DNA of 20,602 nt from DASYVD01 sp036000545 (lineage in GTDB: Bacteria > Actinomycetota > UBA4738 > CALAEC01). The stretch is taken from the NCBI GenBank assembly GCA_036000545.1, contig DASYVD010000124.1, forward strand, positions 1 to 20,602, given 5' to 3'. Positions 6,779-14,266 of this stretch are shown piece by piece (positions within the stretch are counted from its first letter, which is position 1; each line of letters begins with the position of its first letter). A model generated the notes under the pieces. The model saw only the letters and a list, made by a program, of their open reading frames with translations, was not told where the DNA came from and searched no databases. The translations under genes and the position numbers were made by a program.

Positions 6779-7003
6779 GTGCACAAGGCACGATCCCGCG
6801 TTGCGTGGTTCATCGTGGTGTTTCTCTATCTTTCTCTGATTGCCATCCCGAGCGCGTACGCGTACATCGACCCGGGGACGGGGAGCTTCGTGTTCCAGGT
6901 TCTCGTCGGGGGGTTGCTCGCTCTAGGGATGGCGTTCAGGTCATCTTGGCGACGAGTGTGGTCTTTCTTCAGACGGGGCCGCCCCAAAGGCGACGAGTCC
7001 TGA
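6779..7003 (+). CDS. Small membrane protein with YIDPGTGS motif (copy 2)
   Basis: This 74-residue paralogue of the protein at 4219 has the same plan. Basic MHKARSR is followed by a hydrophobic segment (8-25), AYA at 26-28, YIDPGTGSFVFQ from residue 29, a second hydrophobic segment to about 56, and a basic tail (RRGRPKGDES). GTG 6779 is well supported by GGAGGG at 6768-6773, five bases upstream. The motif core is identical to copy 1 while the second membrane helix and tail differ. Nucleotide identity over the core is about 75 percent by eye. This suggests the motif, not the helices, is under selection. It is followed 25 bp later by the second phosphatase-fold enzyme gene. No function is known to me. 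Confidence 0.75.
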   Translation: MHKARSRVAWFIVVFLYLSLIAIPSAYAYIDPGTGSFVFQVLVGGLLALGMAFRSSWRRVWSFFRRGRPKGDES

Positions 7004-7028
7004 TCAGGCGATTGAGCCTACGACTAGC

Positions 7029-8612
7029 GTGTCGTCAGCCGGATCGAGAGAGCCCGCTGGGCCCCGCCCGGTGATCCGCCGGGTGAAGGATTGGGTCCTG
7101 CACCCCTTCTTCCTGGGGGCACTTCCCATCCTGATCCTATGGGCACAAAATCTCGACGAGCAGGTTCCCCTGCTCGACGCCATCCGAGTACTGGCCCTCG
7201 TCCTGGGAGCCGTCGCGCTCCTCATGGTCCTGGGCATTGTGCTCTTCCGTCGGCCGAGGAAAATCGCAATCGTCGTTTCAGCGTGGATCGCGCTGTTCTT
7301 CTCCTTCGGCTACGTCTGGGGAGGAGCGCTAGGCGGAGAGGCCCTAGCTGCGGGATCACCTTCCCCACTCGCGCCGATCCTCTGGGTAGGGCTTGCCGTG
7401 CTGGCCATAGTCCTCGCCGCTCGTATGGGCAGATCTATCGTCCCGCTGACTCGATGGCTCAACCTCGTCTCCGCGGTGCTGGTGGTTGTCAACCTCTTCC
7501 CGATCGTCACCTATGACGCCGGAGAGGTCCCTCAAGCGGTCGATGCCTTCCCCACGGAGGAGCCGTCCCCCGGCGAGGAGCGGCGTCCGGACATCTACTA
7601 CCTGATCTTCGACCGGTACGGGAGGCAGGACACGCTGGCGGAAACCTTCACGTTCGATAACGGCCCCTTCCTTCGGGGGCTGTCCGACCGGGGATTCTTT
7701 GTCGCCACGCGGAGCGTCGCCAATTACCCGAAGACGTCGCACTCTCTGGCCGCGTCGCTGAACATGCGGTACCTCGATTTCCTCAGCGGGGAAGCGAAGG
7801 GAAGCAGCTTGGCTCCGACATATGAGCTGATCAGGCAGAGCGAGGTCGTCGACTTTCTCAAGGGGCAGGGGTATCGATTCGTCCTCGTTGGCTCGGGTTG
7901 GTCGCCAACCAACACCAGCCCTATGGCCGATACCGTCTGGAAGTATGAGGCGGGCTCTGAGTTCTCCAGCGCCCTGTTCGGGACGACGATCCTTGAGGGG
8001 GTCGGCGAAGAGCTGGGTCCCGTTTCCCGCCAGCTCAATGCCCGAACGGTGAAGTGGCACCGGACGCTGTTTCAGTTCGATCGGCTGGCGAAGAGTCGCG
8101 ACCTGCCCGGTCCGAAATTCGTTCTGGCCCACTTCCTCCTGCCGCACGGGCCCTACGTCTTCGATCGGGAGGGCCGATTCGTCAACGCAGAGGAGGAGAG
8201 TACGAGGGACTGGAGGGATCTGTACACTGAACAGCTCATGTTCACGAACCGGAGGATCAACGAGCTGCTCGACCATATTCTTTCCGGGCCGGACGAATCC
8301 GACCCTATCGTGATCCTGCAGGCTGATGAGGGGCCGCATCCAGAGGAGCTCGTGGGGAACCCAGACTCCTTCTTATGGGATGAAGCGAGTGACGAGGACC
8401 TAAGGCTCAAGTTCCGAATCTTCAACGCCTACTATCTGTCGGGGGGGCGGAGCGAGAGACTCTATCCCTCCATCACGCCCGTGAACTCGTTCCGCGTGCT
8501 GCTGAACGAGTATTTCGGACTCCACATGGCGCTCCTGCCCGACCGCAGCTTCACCTTCCCCGACTACGAGCACCTGTACGACTTCACCGACGTAACCCCT
8601 CGGGTCGGCTAG
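7029..8612 (+). CDS. Membrane-anchored alkaline-phosphatase/sulfatase-superfamily enzyme (copy 2)
   Basis: This protein has 527 residues from GTG 7029. GTG 7071 is an alternative start that would align its HPFF segment with HPFL of copy 1; neither has a clear ribosome binding site. About five membrane segments (about 26-160) are followed by the catalytic domain: RPDIYYLIFDRYGRQ (D195), NYPKTSHSLAASLN (T236 as nucleophile candidate), LAHFLLPHGPYVF (H368, H373) and IVILQADEGPHPE (D433, E434). The C-terminus SITPVNSFRVLLNEYFGLHMALLPDRS is shared with copy 1. The proteins are about half identical by eye, with all putative catalytic residues kept in both, so both are probably functional and may differ in substrate. 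It converges on the gabT-like gene with only six bases between stop codons. Confidence 0.75.
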   Translation: MSSAGSREPAGPRPVIRRVKDWVLHPFFLGALPILILWAQNLDEQVPLLDAIRVLALVLGAVALLMVLGIVLFRRPRKIAIVVSAWIALFFSFGYVWGGALGGEALAAGSPSPLAPILWVGLAVLAIVLAARMGRSIVPLTRWLNLVSAVLVVVNLFPIVTYDAGEVPQAVDAFPTEEPSPGEERRPDIYYLIFDRYGRQDTLAETFTFDNGPFLRGLSDRGFFVATRSVANYPKTSHSLAASLNMRYLDFLSGEAKGSSLAPTYELIRQSEVVDFLKGQGYRFVLVGSGWSPTNTSPMADTVWKYEAGSEFSSALFGTTILEGVGEELGPVSRQLNARTVKWHRTLFQFDRLAKSRDLPGPKFVLAHFLLPHGPYVFDREGRFVNAEEESTRDWRDLYTEQLMFTNRRINELLDHILSGPDESDPIVILQADEGPHPEELVGNPDSFLWDEASDEDLRLKFRIFNAYYLSGGRSERLYPSITPVNSFRVLLNEYFGLHMALLPDRSFTFPDYEHLYDFTDVTPRVG

Positions 8613-8618
8613 AGTGGG

Positions 8619-8638
8619 CTAGCCGGCCGCGGCGGCCA
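8619..8638. repeat. 20-bp direct repeat, copy 2 (also at 6411-6430)
   Basis: This is the same ctagccggccgcggcggcca. It forms the last codons (Ala-rich) and TAG stop of the aminotransferase read on the minus strand, so this is probably its original place. Confidence 0.7.
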
Positions 8639-9962
8639 GGGCTTTCTCGAGGATCCCGAGCCCCTCGTCGAGCAGTCCTTCGTCGATGATGAGCGGGGGC
8701 AGCAACCGGATGACGTTGTCGTAGGTTCCGGCTTTGAGGACCACCGCGCCCTGCTTGTAGCACTCCTCGATGACCCGTGCGGCGGCAGCCTTCGCGGGAG
8801 CCTTCGTGGCGCGGTCCGCGACGAGCTCCATAGCCACCATGGCGCCCAGACCGCGCACGTCGCCGACCAGGTCGAACCGGTCCCGGAATTCCTCGAGCCG
8901 GGCCATCATGGTCTCGCCGATCCGTGCGGCTCGTTCGACGAGGCCGTCTCGGTCGATCTGGTCGATCGTAGCCAGCGCGGCTGCGCAGCACACCGGGTTG
9001 CCGCCGAACGTCCCACCGAGGCCGCCGACGTGGACCGCGTCCATGAGGTCGCTTCGGCCGGTCACGGCGCCGATGGGGAAGCCTCCGCCCATGGCCTTCG
9101 CGGTCGTCACGAGGTCGGGAACGATGCCCCAGTGATCGACGGCGAACCACCTGCCCGTCCGACCGAAGCCCGTCTGTACCTCGTCCGCGACGAACAGGAT
9201 CCCGTTCCGCTCGCAGAACTCCTTCAGGGCGGGAAGGAACTCCGGGGCCGGGACGATGAACCCACCCTCGCCTTGCACGGGCTCGATCACCAGTGCGGCG
9301 ATGCTCTCCGGTCCGATGTGTCGCTCCATCTCGTCGATGGCGTGAGCGACGCAGGCCGGTCCGCAGGACTCCGGGGGCCGGCCGGCGGGACACCGGTACG
9401 GGTAGGCGTAGGGGAGGCGGTAGATCTCCGGGGCGAACGGGCCGAAGCCGTGCTTGTACGGCATGACCTTCCCGGTCAACGACATGGCCAAGAGCGTTCG
9501 TCCGTGGAATGCATGATCGAACGTCACCACGGCGGAGCGGCCTGTCGCGTACCGGGCGATCTTCACCGCGTTCTCCACCGCCTCGGCACCCGAGTTCACG
9601 AGCATGGTTTGCTTGTCGTGGTCCCCGGGAGTGAGGGAGTTCAGCCGCTCGGCCAGCTCGACGTACGGCTCGTGCATCGTGACGTGGAAGCAGGTGTGCG
9701 TGAACAGTTCAGTCTGTCGCGTGGCCGCTTCCACGACTGCGGATGAGGCGTTCCCGACGTTGAGGACGGCGATGCCCGCGCCGAGATCGATCAGGCGATT
9801 CCCGTCGACGTCCTCGAGGACGGCGCCGGATGCAGCCCGGACGAACAGGGGAACCGTGTTGAACACGGCCTTGGGGACAGCCGACTCCCGCCGTGCCAGC
9901 AGCTCCTTCGATCGGGGCCCGGGGATCTCGGTGACGAGCTTTCGCTCCTGCGGGATGTCCAT
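8619..9962 (-). CDS. gabT: Class III aminotransferase, probable 4-aminobutyrate aminotransferase
   Basis: This 447-residue protein is typical of actinobacterial GabT in length. It is a PLP enzyme moving the amino group of GABA, or a similar omega-amine, to 2-oxoglutarate and giving succinate semialdehyde. Motifs are clear: VNSGAEAVENAVKIAR (phosphate binding, 122-137), FDHAFHGRT (148-156), VIEPVQGEGGF, the cofactor aspartate in FVADEVQTGFGRTG (D260), and the PLP lysine in TTAKAMGGGFPIGAV (K289). The start ATG at 9962 has GAGGAG nine bases upstream. It is divergent from the PucR-type regulator, and a palindrome at 10029-10045 overlaps its likely -10 region, suggesting control by that regulator. 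Substrate could also be beta-alanine or another omega-amino acid. It is only distantly related to the two aminotransferases downstream. Confidence 0.85.
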   Translation of the reverse strand: MDIPQERKLVTEIPGPRSKELLARRESAVPKAVFNTVPLFVRAASGAVLEDVDGNRLIDLGAGIAVLNVGNASSAVVEAATRQTELFTHTCFHVTMHEPYVELAERLNSLTPGDHDKQTMLVNSGAEAVENAVKIARYATGRSAVVTFDHAFHGRTLLAMSLTGKVMPYKHGFGPFAPEIYRLPYAYPYRCPAGRPPESCGPACVAHAIDEMERHIGPESIAALVIEPVQGEGGFIVPAPEFLPALKEFCERNGILFVADEVQTGFGRTGRWFAVDHWGIVPDLVTTAKAMGGGFPIGAVTGRSDLMDAVHVGGLGGTFGGNPVCCAAALATIDQIDRDGLVERAARIGETMMARLEEFRDRFDLVGDVRGLGAMVAMELVADRATKAPAKAAAARVIEECYKQGAVVLKAGTYDNVIRLLPPLIIDEGLLDEGLGILEKALAAAAG

Positions 9963-10028
9963 GCCGCCAGTCTCCTCGGACGCCTGGACGCCGTGAACGC
10001 CGGACCGGGCGAAAGGGCCATGAGGGCT

Positions 10029-10045
10029 TTGTACGGTCCGTACAC
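10029..10045. promoter_or_regulatory. Operator palindrome 1, gabT side (TTGTACG-GTC-CGTACAC)
   Basis: This 17-bp inverted repeat has six of seven arm bases paired. On the minus strand its arm supplies TACAAA (10033-10028), a possible -10 for gabT. Its centre is 74 bp from the second palindrome, close to seven helical turns. It is a likely binding site for the PucR-family protein encoded next door. Confidence 0.65.
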
Positions 10046-10102
10046 CGGCGCATCCGCGCCATCAGCTCGTTCGGTCTCCGCCGGTGTGGAGCGACGCCCG
10101 TC

Positions 10103-10119
10103 TTGTACGAACCGTACAA
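10103..10119. promoter_or_regulatory. Operator palindrome 2, regulator side (TTGTACG-AAC-CGTACAA)
   Basis: This is a perfect 7-bp inverted repeat with a 3-bp centre, ending seven bases before the regulator's GTG. The right arm gives TACAAT at 10115-10120, a near-consensus -10 element, so a bound protein would block initiation. This supports autoregulation. The same arms occur at 10029-10045. Confidence 0.7.
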
Positions 10120-10120
10120 T
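10115..10120 (+). promoter_or_regulatory. Candidate -10 element TACAAT for a leaderless regulator transcript
   Basis: TACAAT ends six bases before the GTG at 10127, so transcription would start at or next to that codon. No Shine-Dalgarno sequence is seen before the GTG. No good -35 is visible, which leaves this tentative. Confidence 0.4.
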
Positions 10121-10126
10121 CCCCGT

Positions 10127-11674
10127 GTGCTGCTGCGCGTCGAGGATATCCTGCGGCTCCCTGGGCTGGCCCTGAAGCTCGTGGCCGGCGCGGAGGGTGG
10201 GAGCCACGCCATCCGGTGGGTGCACGTCAGCGAGCTCGAGGACCCCACGCCGTGGCTCAAGGGCGGGGAGCTCCTCCTCACCACGGGTATGGGTCTGGGG
10301 AAGACTCCGGCCCGCCAGCGCGCCTACGTCGAGCGCCTTGCCGCAGCTCGCCTCGCGGGGCTCGGATTCGGGACCGGTTTCTCCTACACGCGGGTGCCGA
10401 AGGCGGTTACGGAGGCGGCCGACCGCCTGCGGTTCCCGGTGTTCGAGGTGCCGTATCCCGTCCCGTTCATCGCCATCACCGAAGCTGTGTTTTCGCGGAT
10501 GGCGGCGGAGCAATACGAGGTCCTTCAACGGTCGCTCGAAGCGCAGAACCAGCTCACCCGGGCGGTGCTGGAAGAGGGAGGGGTGGAGGGCGTCGCGGCG
10601 GCGCTGGCCGCAGCCACCCGGGGCTGGGCTGTGGTCCTCGACATCCACGGGATCCCGCTGGCCGCCGCACCCCGGTCCGCAGAACGCCGAGCCCCTCGAC
10701 TGTGGGAGGAGCTCCGTGAGTCCAGGCCGGAGAGCCCTGGGTTCAGCCTGTCCTTGATCGATCTGGGAGATCGGGTCTCCGTGCAGCCCGTCGGCGCGCG
10801 CGGTCGGGTGGAGGCGTTCCTGGCGATAGGTAAGCGGGAGGCGCTTTCCCAGTTCGACCGGATCGTAGCCAGCCACGCCCTTTCGCTCCTGACCATCGAG
10901 CTCGACAAGTCTCGAGCCGTGGCCGAAGCGGAGCGGCGGCTCAAGGGGGACCTCCTCGATGCCCTGGTACAGGGAGGGCTCTCCGCTCGAGAGGTCAGCC
11001 GAGAGCTGCGGCGGTTCGGGTTCGACTCGGCCGACCGAGTGGCAGTGGTGGCGCTGGAGGCGGCGGTGCCCGCGGAGGAGCTCGCCTGGGTCGTTGAGGA
11101 CGTGCTGTCCCGGCGCCGCGGCGGCTTCCTGACCGCCCCTCGGGAGGACTCCTTGTTCTTGCTTCTCAATCACGACGGCCCCGGGGACCTGGATTCACTG
11201 CGGCGGGAGGTATCGGAACGACTGGGAGCCGAGGTGGTGGCCGGAGCCGGTGGTCCGGTCCCGCCGCCCGAGGCCGGCCGAAGCCTGCGGGAGGCCCAGT
11301 ACGCGCTCCGGGTTTGCCGGGTCGAGGGACGCCCCTTCGCCGACTTCGCGTCGCTTGGGACCTACCGGCTCCTGCTCACTCTCCAGGAGCCGGACGCCCT
11401 GCGAGCGTTCGCCGACTCGGTCCTGGCGCCACTCGACAGCTACGACGTCGAACACGGCGGTGAGCTCGTCCCGTCGCTACGTGCATTCCTGGACCACAAC
11501 GCTCGCTGGGAGGCGGCGGCGGCACGGCTCTACGTCCACCGGCACACCCTTCGGTACCGGATGCGGAAGGTGGAGGAGCTGACCAGGCGGGACCTGGGGT
11601 CCGCCCACGACCGCATGGAGTTCTGGCTTGCCCTCCGGGCCCGCGACCTCCTTTCCCGGCCATCGGAGGGATAG
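10127..11674 (+). CDS. PucR-family transcriptional regulator
   Basis: This is a 515-residue protein from GTG 10127. The N-terminal PucR domain is unmistakable: MLLRVEDILRLPGLALKLVAGAEG, then WVHVSELEDPTPWLKGGELLLTTG (about 31-54), to about residue 125. A central region of GGDEF-like type follows. The C-terminus carries the family helix-turn-helix: FLDHNARWEAAAARLYVHRHTLRYRMRKVEELT (about 455-487). A TTG at 10103 would add eight residues, but those bases are the operator palindrome, so GTG 10127 is preferred. Family members control purine, amine and amino-acid catabolism, often with an adjacent transporter and aminotransferase, as here. Likely targets are itself, gabT and the ABC-importer operon. 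The effector is unknown; a substrate or intermediate of the pathway is the natural guess. Confidence 0.88.
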   Translation: MLLRVEDILRLPGLALKLVAGAEGGSHAIRWVHVSELEDPTPWLKGGELLLTTGMGLGKTPARQRAYVERLAAARLAGLGFGTGFSYTRVPKAVTEAADRLRFPVFEVPYPVPFIAITEAVFSRMAAEQYEVLQRSLEAQNQLTRAVLEEGGVEGVAAALAAATRGWAVVLDIHGIPLAAAPRSAERRAPRLWEELRESRPESPGFSLSLIDLGDRVSVQPVGARGRVEAFLAIGKREALSQFDRIVASHALSLLTIELDKSRAVAEAERRLKGDLLDALVQGGLSAREVSRELRRFGFDSADRVAVVALEAAVPAEELAWVVEDVLSRRRGGFLTAPREDSLFLLLNHDGPGDLDSLRREVSERLGAEVVAGAGGPVPPPEAGRSLREAQYALRVCRVEGRPFADFASLGTYRLLLTLQEPDALRAFADSVLAPLDSYDVEHGGELVPSLRAFLDHNARWEAAAARLYVHRHTLRYRMRKVEELTRRDLGSAHDRMEFWLALRARDLLSRPSEG

Positions 11675-11918
11675 ATGGCCGCCCCTCCCATCGAAGCAGT
11701 TCGGCCCCGAAGAACTTGTGGTTGGATTGCTTGGCCCATCCGTACAAGTGGGCAAGGGGGGTTCGTACCTTCCGCGCGTCCGGCCATTGCCGGGGGACTC
11801 CTAGCGTACCGAGCGTGCCTCGCCGCCAGGGCGAGTTTGCGGGGAGAGGGGGGTTGGCCCAAATCTTCTGTTCCATGCCCGTCGCGCCCGCGTTGGGATC
11901 GTTTCGCGCCACAGGGCG
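11675..11918 (+). promoter_or_regulatory. 244-bp intergenic region before the importer operon
   Basis: I see no gene with family support here. It holds a partial operator (11731-11747), an imperfect hairpin around it (CTTGGCCCA at 11730-11738 against TGGGCAAG at 11748-11755), and TTGGAT (11722) with TACAAG (11743) as a weak promoter pair with a short 15-bp spacer. The hairpin has no U-tract, so it is not called a terminator. Confidence 0.45.
11731..11747. promoter_or_regulatory. Partial operator upstream of the importer operon (TTGGCCCATCCGTACAA)
   Basis: It matches the perfect palindrome at 10103 in 13 of 17 positions: the right arm CGTACAA is exact and the left arm is degenerate. Its position upstream of the ABC operon fits co-regulation by the PucR-family protein, though affinity would be lower. 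Confidence 0.45.
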
Positions 11919-13040
11919 ATGGCATCGGTGTTGACGACGGCCCCTGACGCCCGAGTGGCTGCGGTCACGGCGGCGGTCGAGTTCCGTGGCGTGACGAAGC
12001 GGTTCGCCGACGTCGTGGCGGTGGATGGGATCGACCTGTCCATCCGCAGGAGCGAGTTCTTCTCCATGCTCGGCCCCTCCGGGTCCGGGAAGACCACCTG
12101 TCTGCGGATGATCGCCGGGTTCGAGTCCCCGACCGAGGGACGGGTCTTCCTCGCGGGGTCGGACGTCACTCCGCTTCCCCCCTACGACCGGGACGTAAAC
12201 ACGGTGTTCCAGGACTACGCGCTGTTCCCCCACATGACCGTGGGCCAGAACGTCTCGTACGGCCTCATGGTCAAGGGCGTGCCGAGAGAAGAGCGGAGGG
12301 CCAGGGTGCTCGAGGCTCTCCAGCTGGTTCGGCTGGCGGGATTCGAAGACCGGAAGCCCGCCCAGCTCTCCGGGGGCCAGCGGCAGCGGGTGGCCCTCGC
12401 CCGAGCCCTGGTCAATCAGCCGAGCGTCCTGCTCTTGGACGAGCCGCTGGGGGCCCTCGACCTCAAGCTCCGGCAGCAGATGCAGGTGGAGCTCAAAGCG
12501 ATCCAGCAGCGGGTCGGCTTGACGTTCGTCTACGTGACCCACGACCAGGAGGAAGCCCTGACGATGAGTGACCGCCTGGCCGTCCTGAACGCCGGCAGGA
12601 TCGAGCAGGTAGGGAGCCCCGCCGAGGTGTACGAACGGCCGGCCACGGAGTTCGTGGCGGGATTCGTCGGCGTGTCGAACGTGCTGTCGGGGGAGGCGGC
12701 ACGGGCCATCGCGGGGGAAGCTCGGGCTTTCACCATTCGGCCGGAGAAGATCCGGATGTTGGACGTGGAGCATGACCCCGGCCCGCGGGAATGCTCCACG
12801 GTCGGGCACGTTCGCGACGTCGTCTATCTCGGGGCGCACACGCGCTACGGCGTGGAGCTGGATTCGGGAGACACACTGGTCGTCCTTCAGCAGAACATGG
12901 CGACCTCGTCGATGGAGGCGCTTCAAGTCAGGGGACGGGCCGTTCGGCTCGTGTGGGACAGGCAGCACAACCGCCCGGTCGAGGGGACCTCAGAGGAGAT
13001 CGTGTCTGCGGATCCGGAGGAGGTGGAGAAGGATGGGTAG
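11919..13040 (+). CDS. ABC transporter ATPase, PotA type (spermidine/putrescine-like importer)
   Basis: This 373-residue protein has the full ABC set: Walker A GPSGSGKT (52-59), Q-loop VFQDYALFPH (Q98), signature LSGGQRQRVALARAL (150-164), Walker B VLLLDEP (D174, E175) and switch histidine YVTHDQEEAL (H208). The region after about 250 fits a TOBE regulatory domain, as in PotA, FbpC and MalK. The FPHMTVGQNVSYGL stretch resembles the PotA group. It energises uptake through the two permeases encoded downstream. The ATG at 11919 lacks a strong ribosome binding site; GTG 11928 is an alternative. Its last 8 bases overlap the binding-protein gene. The solute is inferred from the neighbourhood as a polyamine, omega-amino acid or carbamoyl derivative. 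Confidence 0.88.
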   Translation: MASVLTTAPDARVAAVTAAVEFRGVTKRFADVVAVDGIDLSIRRSEFFSMLGPSGSGKTTCLRMIAGFESPTEGRVFLAGSDVTPLPPYDRDVNTVFQDYALFPHMTVGQNVSYGLMVKGVPREERRARVLEALQLVRLAGFEDRKPAQLSGGQRQRVALARALVNQPSVLLLDEPLGALDLKLRQQMQVELKAIQQRVGLTFVYVTHDQEEALTMSDRLAVLNAGRIEQVGSPAEVYERPATEFVAGFVGVSNVLSGEAARAIAGEARAFTIRPEKIRMLDVEHDPGPRECSTVGHVRDVVYLGAHTRYGVELDSGDTLVVLQQNMATSSMEALQVRGRAVRLVWDRQHNRPVEGTSEEIVSADPEEVEKDG

Positions 13041-14244
13041 ATGGCGACTGCTGGTGCTCCTGGCGGTCTCGGCGCTGATCGCGGGGTCCTGTACCCAGGC
13101 GGCCGAGCAGCCCCAGCCCGAGGGGATGCAACCCCTCACGGAGGTTGGGGAAGGAGAGGGCCAGCTGAGCATCGTGGCCTGGGCCGGCTACATCGAACGT
13201 GGGGAGACCGATCCCAACTACGACTGGGTGACCCAGTTCGAGGCCGACACGGGCTGCAAGGTGGACGTGAAGGTCGCTGGGACATCGGACGAGATGGTCG
13301 CCCTGATGCAGGAAGGGTCGGGGTTTGACCTGGTGACGGCGTCGGGGGACGCCAGCCTTCGTCTGATCCACGGAGACACCGTGCAGCCCATCAACACGGA
13401 GCTCATCCCGAGCTATGGGACCGTCGACGAGCGACTTCAGAACGCGCCCTGGCACACGGTGGACAAGGATGGCGACGGCACCGCGGAGCACTACGGGGTG
13501 CCGTACCAGTGGGGCTCGGACGTCCTCATGTACAACACGGAGGTCTTCCCCGAGCCGCCGGACAGTTGGAACGTGGTCTACGAGGAGATGACCCTTCCGG
13601 ATGGAAAGTCGAACAAGGGAAGAGTCGAGGCCTACGATGGCTCGATCGCCCTTGCCTCCGCGGCGGTGTACCTGAAGGCTCATCGGCCGGAGCTGGGGAT
13701 CGAAGACCCCTACGCGCTCACCCGGGAGCAGTTCGATGCTGCCTTGAACCTGGCCCGGAAGCAGCGGGAACTGGTGTTCCGGTACTGGCACGACGCGTTC
13801 ATCCAGACCGACGACTTCACGAACGAAGGGGTCGTGGCGGCCACCTCGTGGCCGTTCCAGGTGAACTTGCTCCAGGCAGCAGGTGAGCCGATCGACAGCG
13901 TTATCCCGAGTGAGGGAGCCACCGGCTGGGCGGACACGACCATGATGCACGCGAACGCGCCTCACCCGAACTGCGCGTACAAGTGGATGGAGTGGTCGCT
14001 CAACCAGAAGGTCCAGGGCGACCTGGCGTCCTGGTTCGGGTCCGTGCCATCGGTCCCGGCCGCGTGCGAGGGCAACGAGCTCCTCGGGCCCGAGGGGTGC
14101 GCCACGAACGGGATGGAGAACTTCGACAGGACCGAATTCTGGAAGACGCCGCAGTCCGACTGCTTCGACACGGACGACGCCACGGAGTGCGTTCCGTACC
14201 ACGAGTGGGTCACGAACTACGTGGCGGTGATCGGAGGCCGTTGA
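13033..14244 (+). CDS. Solute-binding lipoprotein, PotD/PotF type
   Basis: This 403-residue protein starts at ATG 13033 with GGAG at 13025-13028; the start overlaps the ATPase stop. The N-terminus MGRWRLLVLLAVSALIAGSC is a signal sequence with C20 as probable lipidation site, though the lipobox (AGSC) is not canonical because position -3 is Ala. The mature part follows the spermidine/putrescine-binding pattern: LSIVAWAGYIERG, VTQFEADTGCKVDVKVAGTSDEMVALM, FDLVTASGDASLRLI, then GVPYQWGSDVLMYNTEVFPEPPDSW and ATSWPFQVNLL. ThuA-like or Fe3+-binding alternatives fit less well. It is exported, anchored on the outer face of the membrane, and delivers solute to the permeases. Several C-terminal cysteines (CEGNELLGPEGC, CFDTDDATEC) may form disulfides. 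A strong hairpin follows the gene. Confidence 0.85.
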   Translation: MGRWRLLVLLAVSALIAGSCTQAAEQPQPEGMQPLTEVGEGEGQLSIVAWAGYIERGETDPNYDWVTQFEADTGCKVDVKVAGTSDEMVALMQEGSGFDLVTASGDASLRLIHGDTVQPINTELIPSYGTVDERLQNAPWHTVDKDGDGTAEHYGVPYQWGSDVLMYNTEVFPEPPDSWNVVYEEMTLPDGKSNKGRVEAYDGSIALASAAVYLKAHRPELGIEDPYALTREQFDAALNLARKQRELVFRYWHDAFIQTDDFTNEGVVAATSWPFQVNLLQAAGEPIDSVIPSEGATGWADTTMMHANAPHPNCAYKWMEWSLNQKVQGDLASWFGSVPSVPAACEGNELLGPEGCATNGMENFDRTEFWKTPQSDCFDTDDATECVPYHEWVTNYVAVIGGR

Positions 14245-14266
14245 TCGGCCATTCCGGTCGAGGTGA

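Noticed and set aside
9454..9460. TTGTACG inside the gabT coding region
   Set aside because: Only one arm is present and the inverted arm is missing, so a chance match within codons is the simpler explanation.
10103..10126. TTG start for the PucR-family regulator
   Set aside because: The extra eight codons are exactly the operator palindrome, and the PucR domain begins at GTG 10127.
11675..11947. A 90-codon open frame between the regulator and importer genes
   Set aside because: It has no ribosome binding site or family motif, runs into the ATPase gene in another frame, and covers the operator-like sequence.
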